A stretch of 5,113 nucleotides of DNA from a bacterium (lineage in GTDB: Bacteria; SZUA-79; Acidulodesulfobacterales; Acidulodesulfobacteraceae), in the NCBI GenBank assembly GCA_021821565.1, contig JAKACI010000126.1:1-5113 (forward strand), given 5' to 3'. Positions 5,083-5,113 of this stretch are shown here, one piece after another. The notes under the pieces were generated by a model that did not search any database, was not told where the DNA came from, and was given only the letters and a program-made list of their open reading frames with translations. Position 1 is the stretch's first letter. Each line of letters begins with the position of its first letter. The position numbers were made by a program, and so were the translations under genes.

Positions 5083-5089
5083 CCTCTTT
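5083..5089 (-). promoter_or_regulatory. Ribosome binding site of fliD
   Basis: The minus strand reads AAAGAGG, then ten AT-only bases, then ATG at 5072-5070. This is a strong Shine-Dalgarno match and fixes the FliD start at the first Met rather than Met20. Only 24 further bases are visible upstream, too few to judge a promoter. Confidence 0.75.
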
Positions 5090-5113
5090 ATTTATAATCA
5101 AATATTTATATCT

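Overview
The window carries four genes, all on the minus strand, that read as a late-flagellar and flagellin-glycosylation cluster. In transcription order, from the right edge to the left, they are: fliD (flagellar filament cap, complete); fliS (flagellin export chaperone, complete); a very large family-9 glycosyltransferase (heptosyltransferase-like, complete); and the first 110 residues of a Maf/DUF115 motility-associated factor that runs off the left edge. I see no tRNA, rRNA, CRISPR array, transposase or attachment site.

The organism looks like a motile, very AT-rich bacterium. The combination of FliD, FliS, a GT9 enzyme with a C-x2-C-x5-C-x5-C tail, and Maf is common in flagellated Gram-negative lineages. 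The details of the GT9 enzyme and the FliD insert remind me of Desulfobacterota-type genomes, including very AT-rich uncultured groups. That placement is from memory, unverified, and weak.

Layout by position: 1-332, partial maf. 333-407, a 75-bp AT-rich gap holding the maf ribosome binding site. 408-2585, the GT9 gene, whose recognisable catalytic blocks are broken up by Asn/Lys/Asp-rich low-complexity segments. 2566-3042, fliS, whose 3' end overlaps the start of the GT9 gene. 3043-3293, a 251-bp non-coding gap with a 14-bp tandem repeat and a 5-bp tandem repeat but no convincing terminator. 3294-5072, fliD. 5073-5113, its 5' leader with a good ribosome binding site.

How the genes fit together: FliD caps the growing filament and helps exported flagellin fold into place. 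FliS keeps cytoplasmic flagellin monomeric and delivers it to the export gate. Maf proteins are linked in several bacteria to the transfer of nonulosonic acids onto flagellin before export, and a GT9 enzyme beside one suggests further sugar transfer. The overlap of fliS with the GT9 gene suggests that chaperone and glycosylation enzyme are made together; this is inference.

The most unusual points are: the Asn-rich, minisatellite-containing expansions of the glycosyltransferase; a sharp composition contrast (sampled lines of fliD about 45% G+C against about 14-15% in the low-complexity GT9 and maf stretches); a 14-bp tandem array that reaches the fliS start region; and an exact 27-bp repeat at the left edge that may be an assembly-end artefact.
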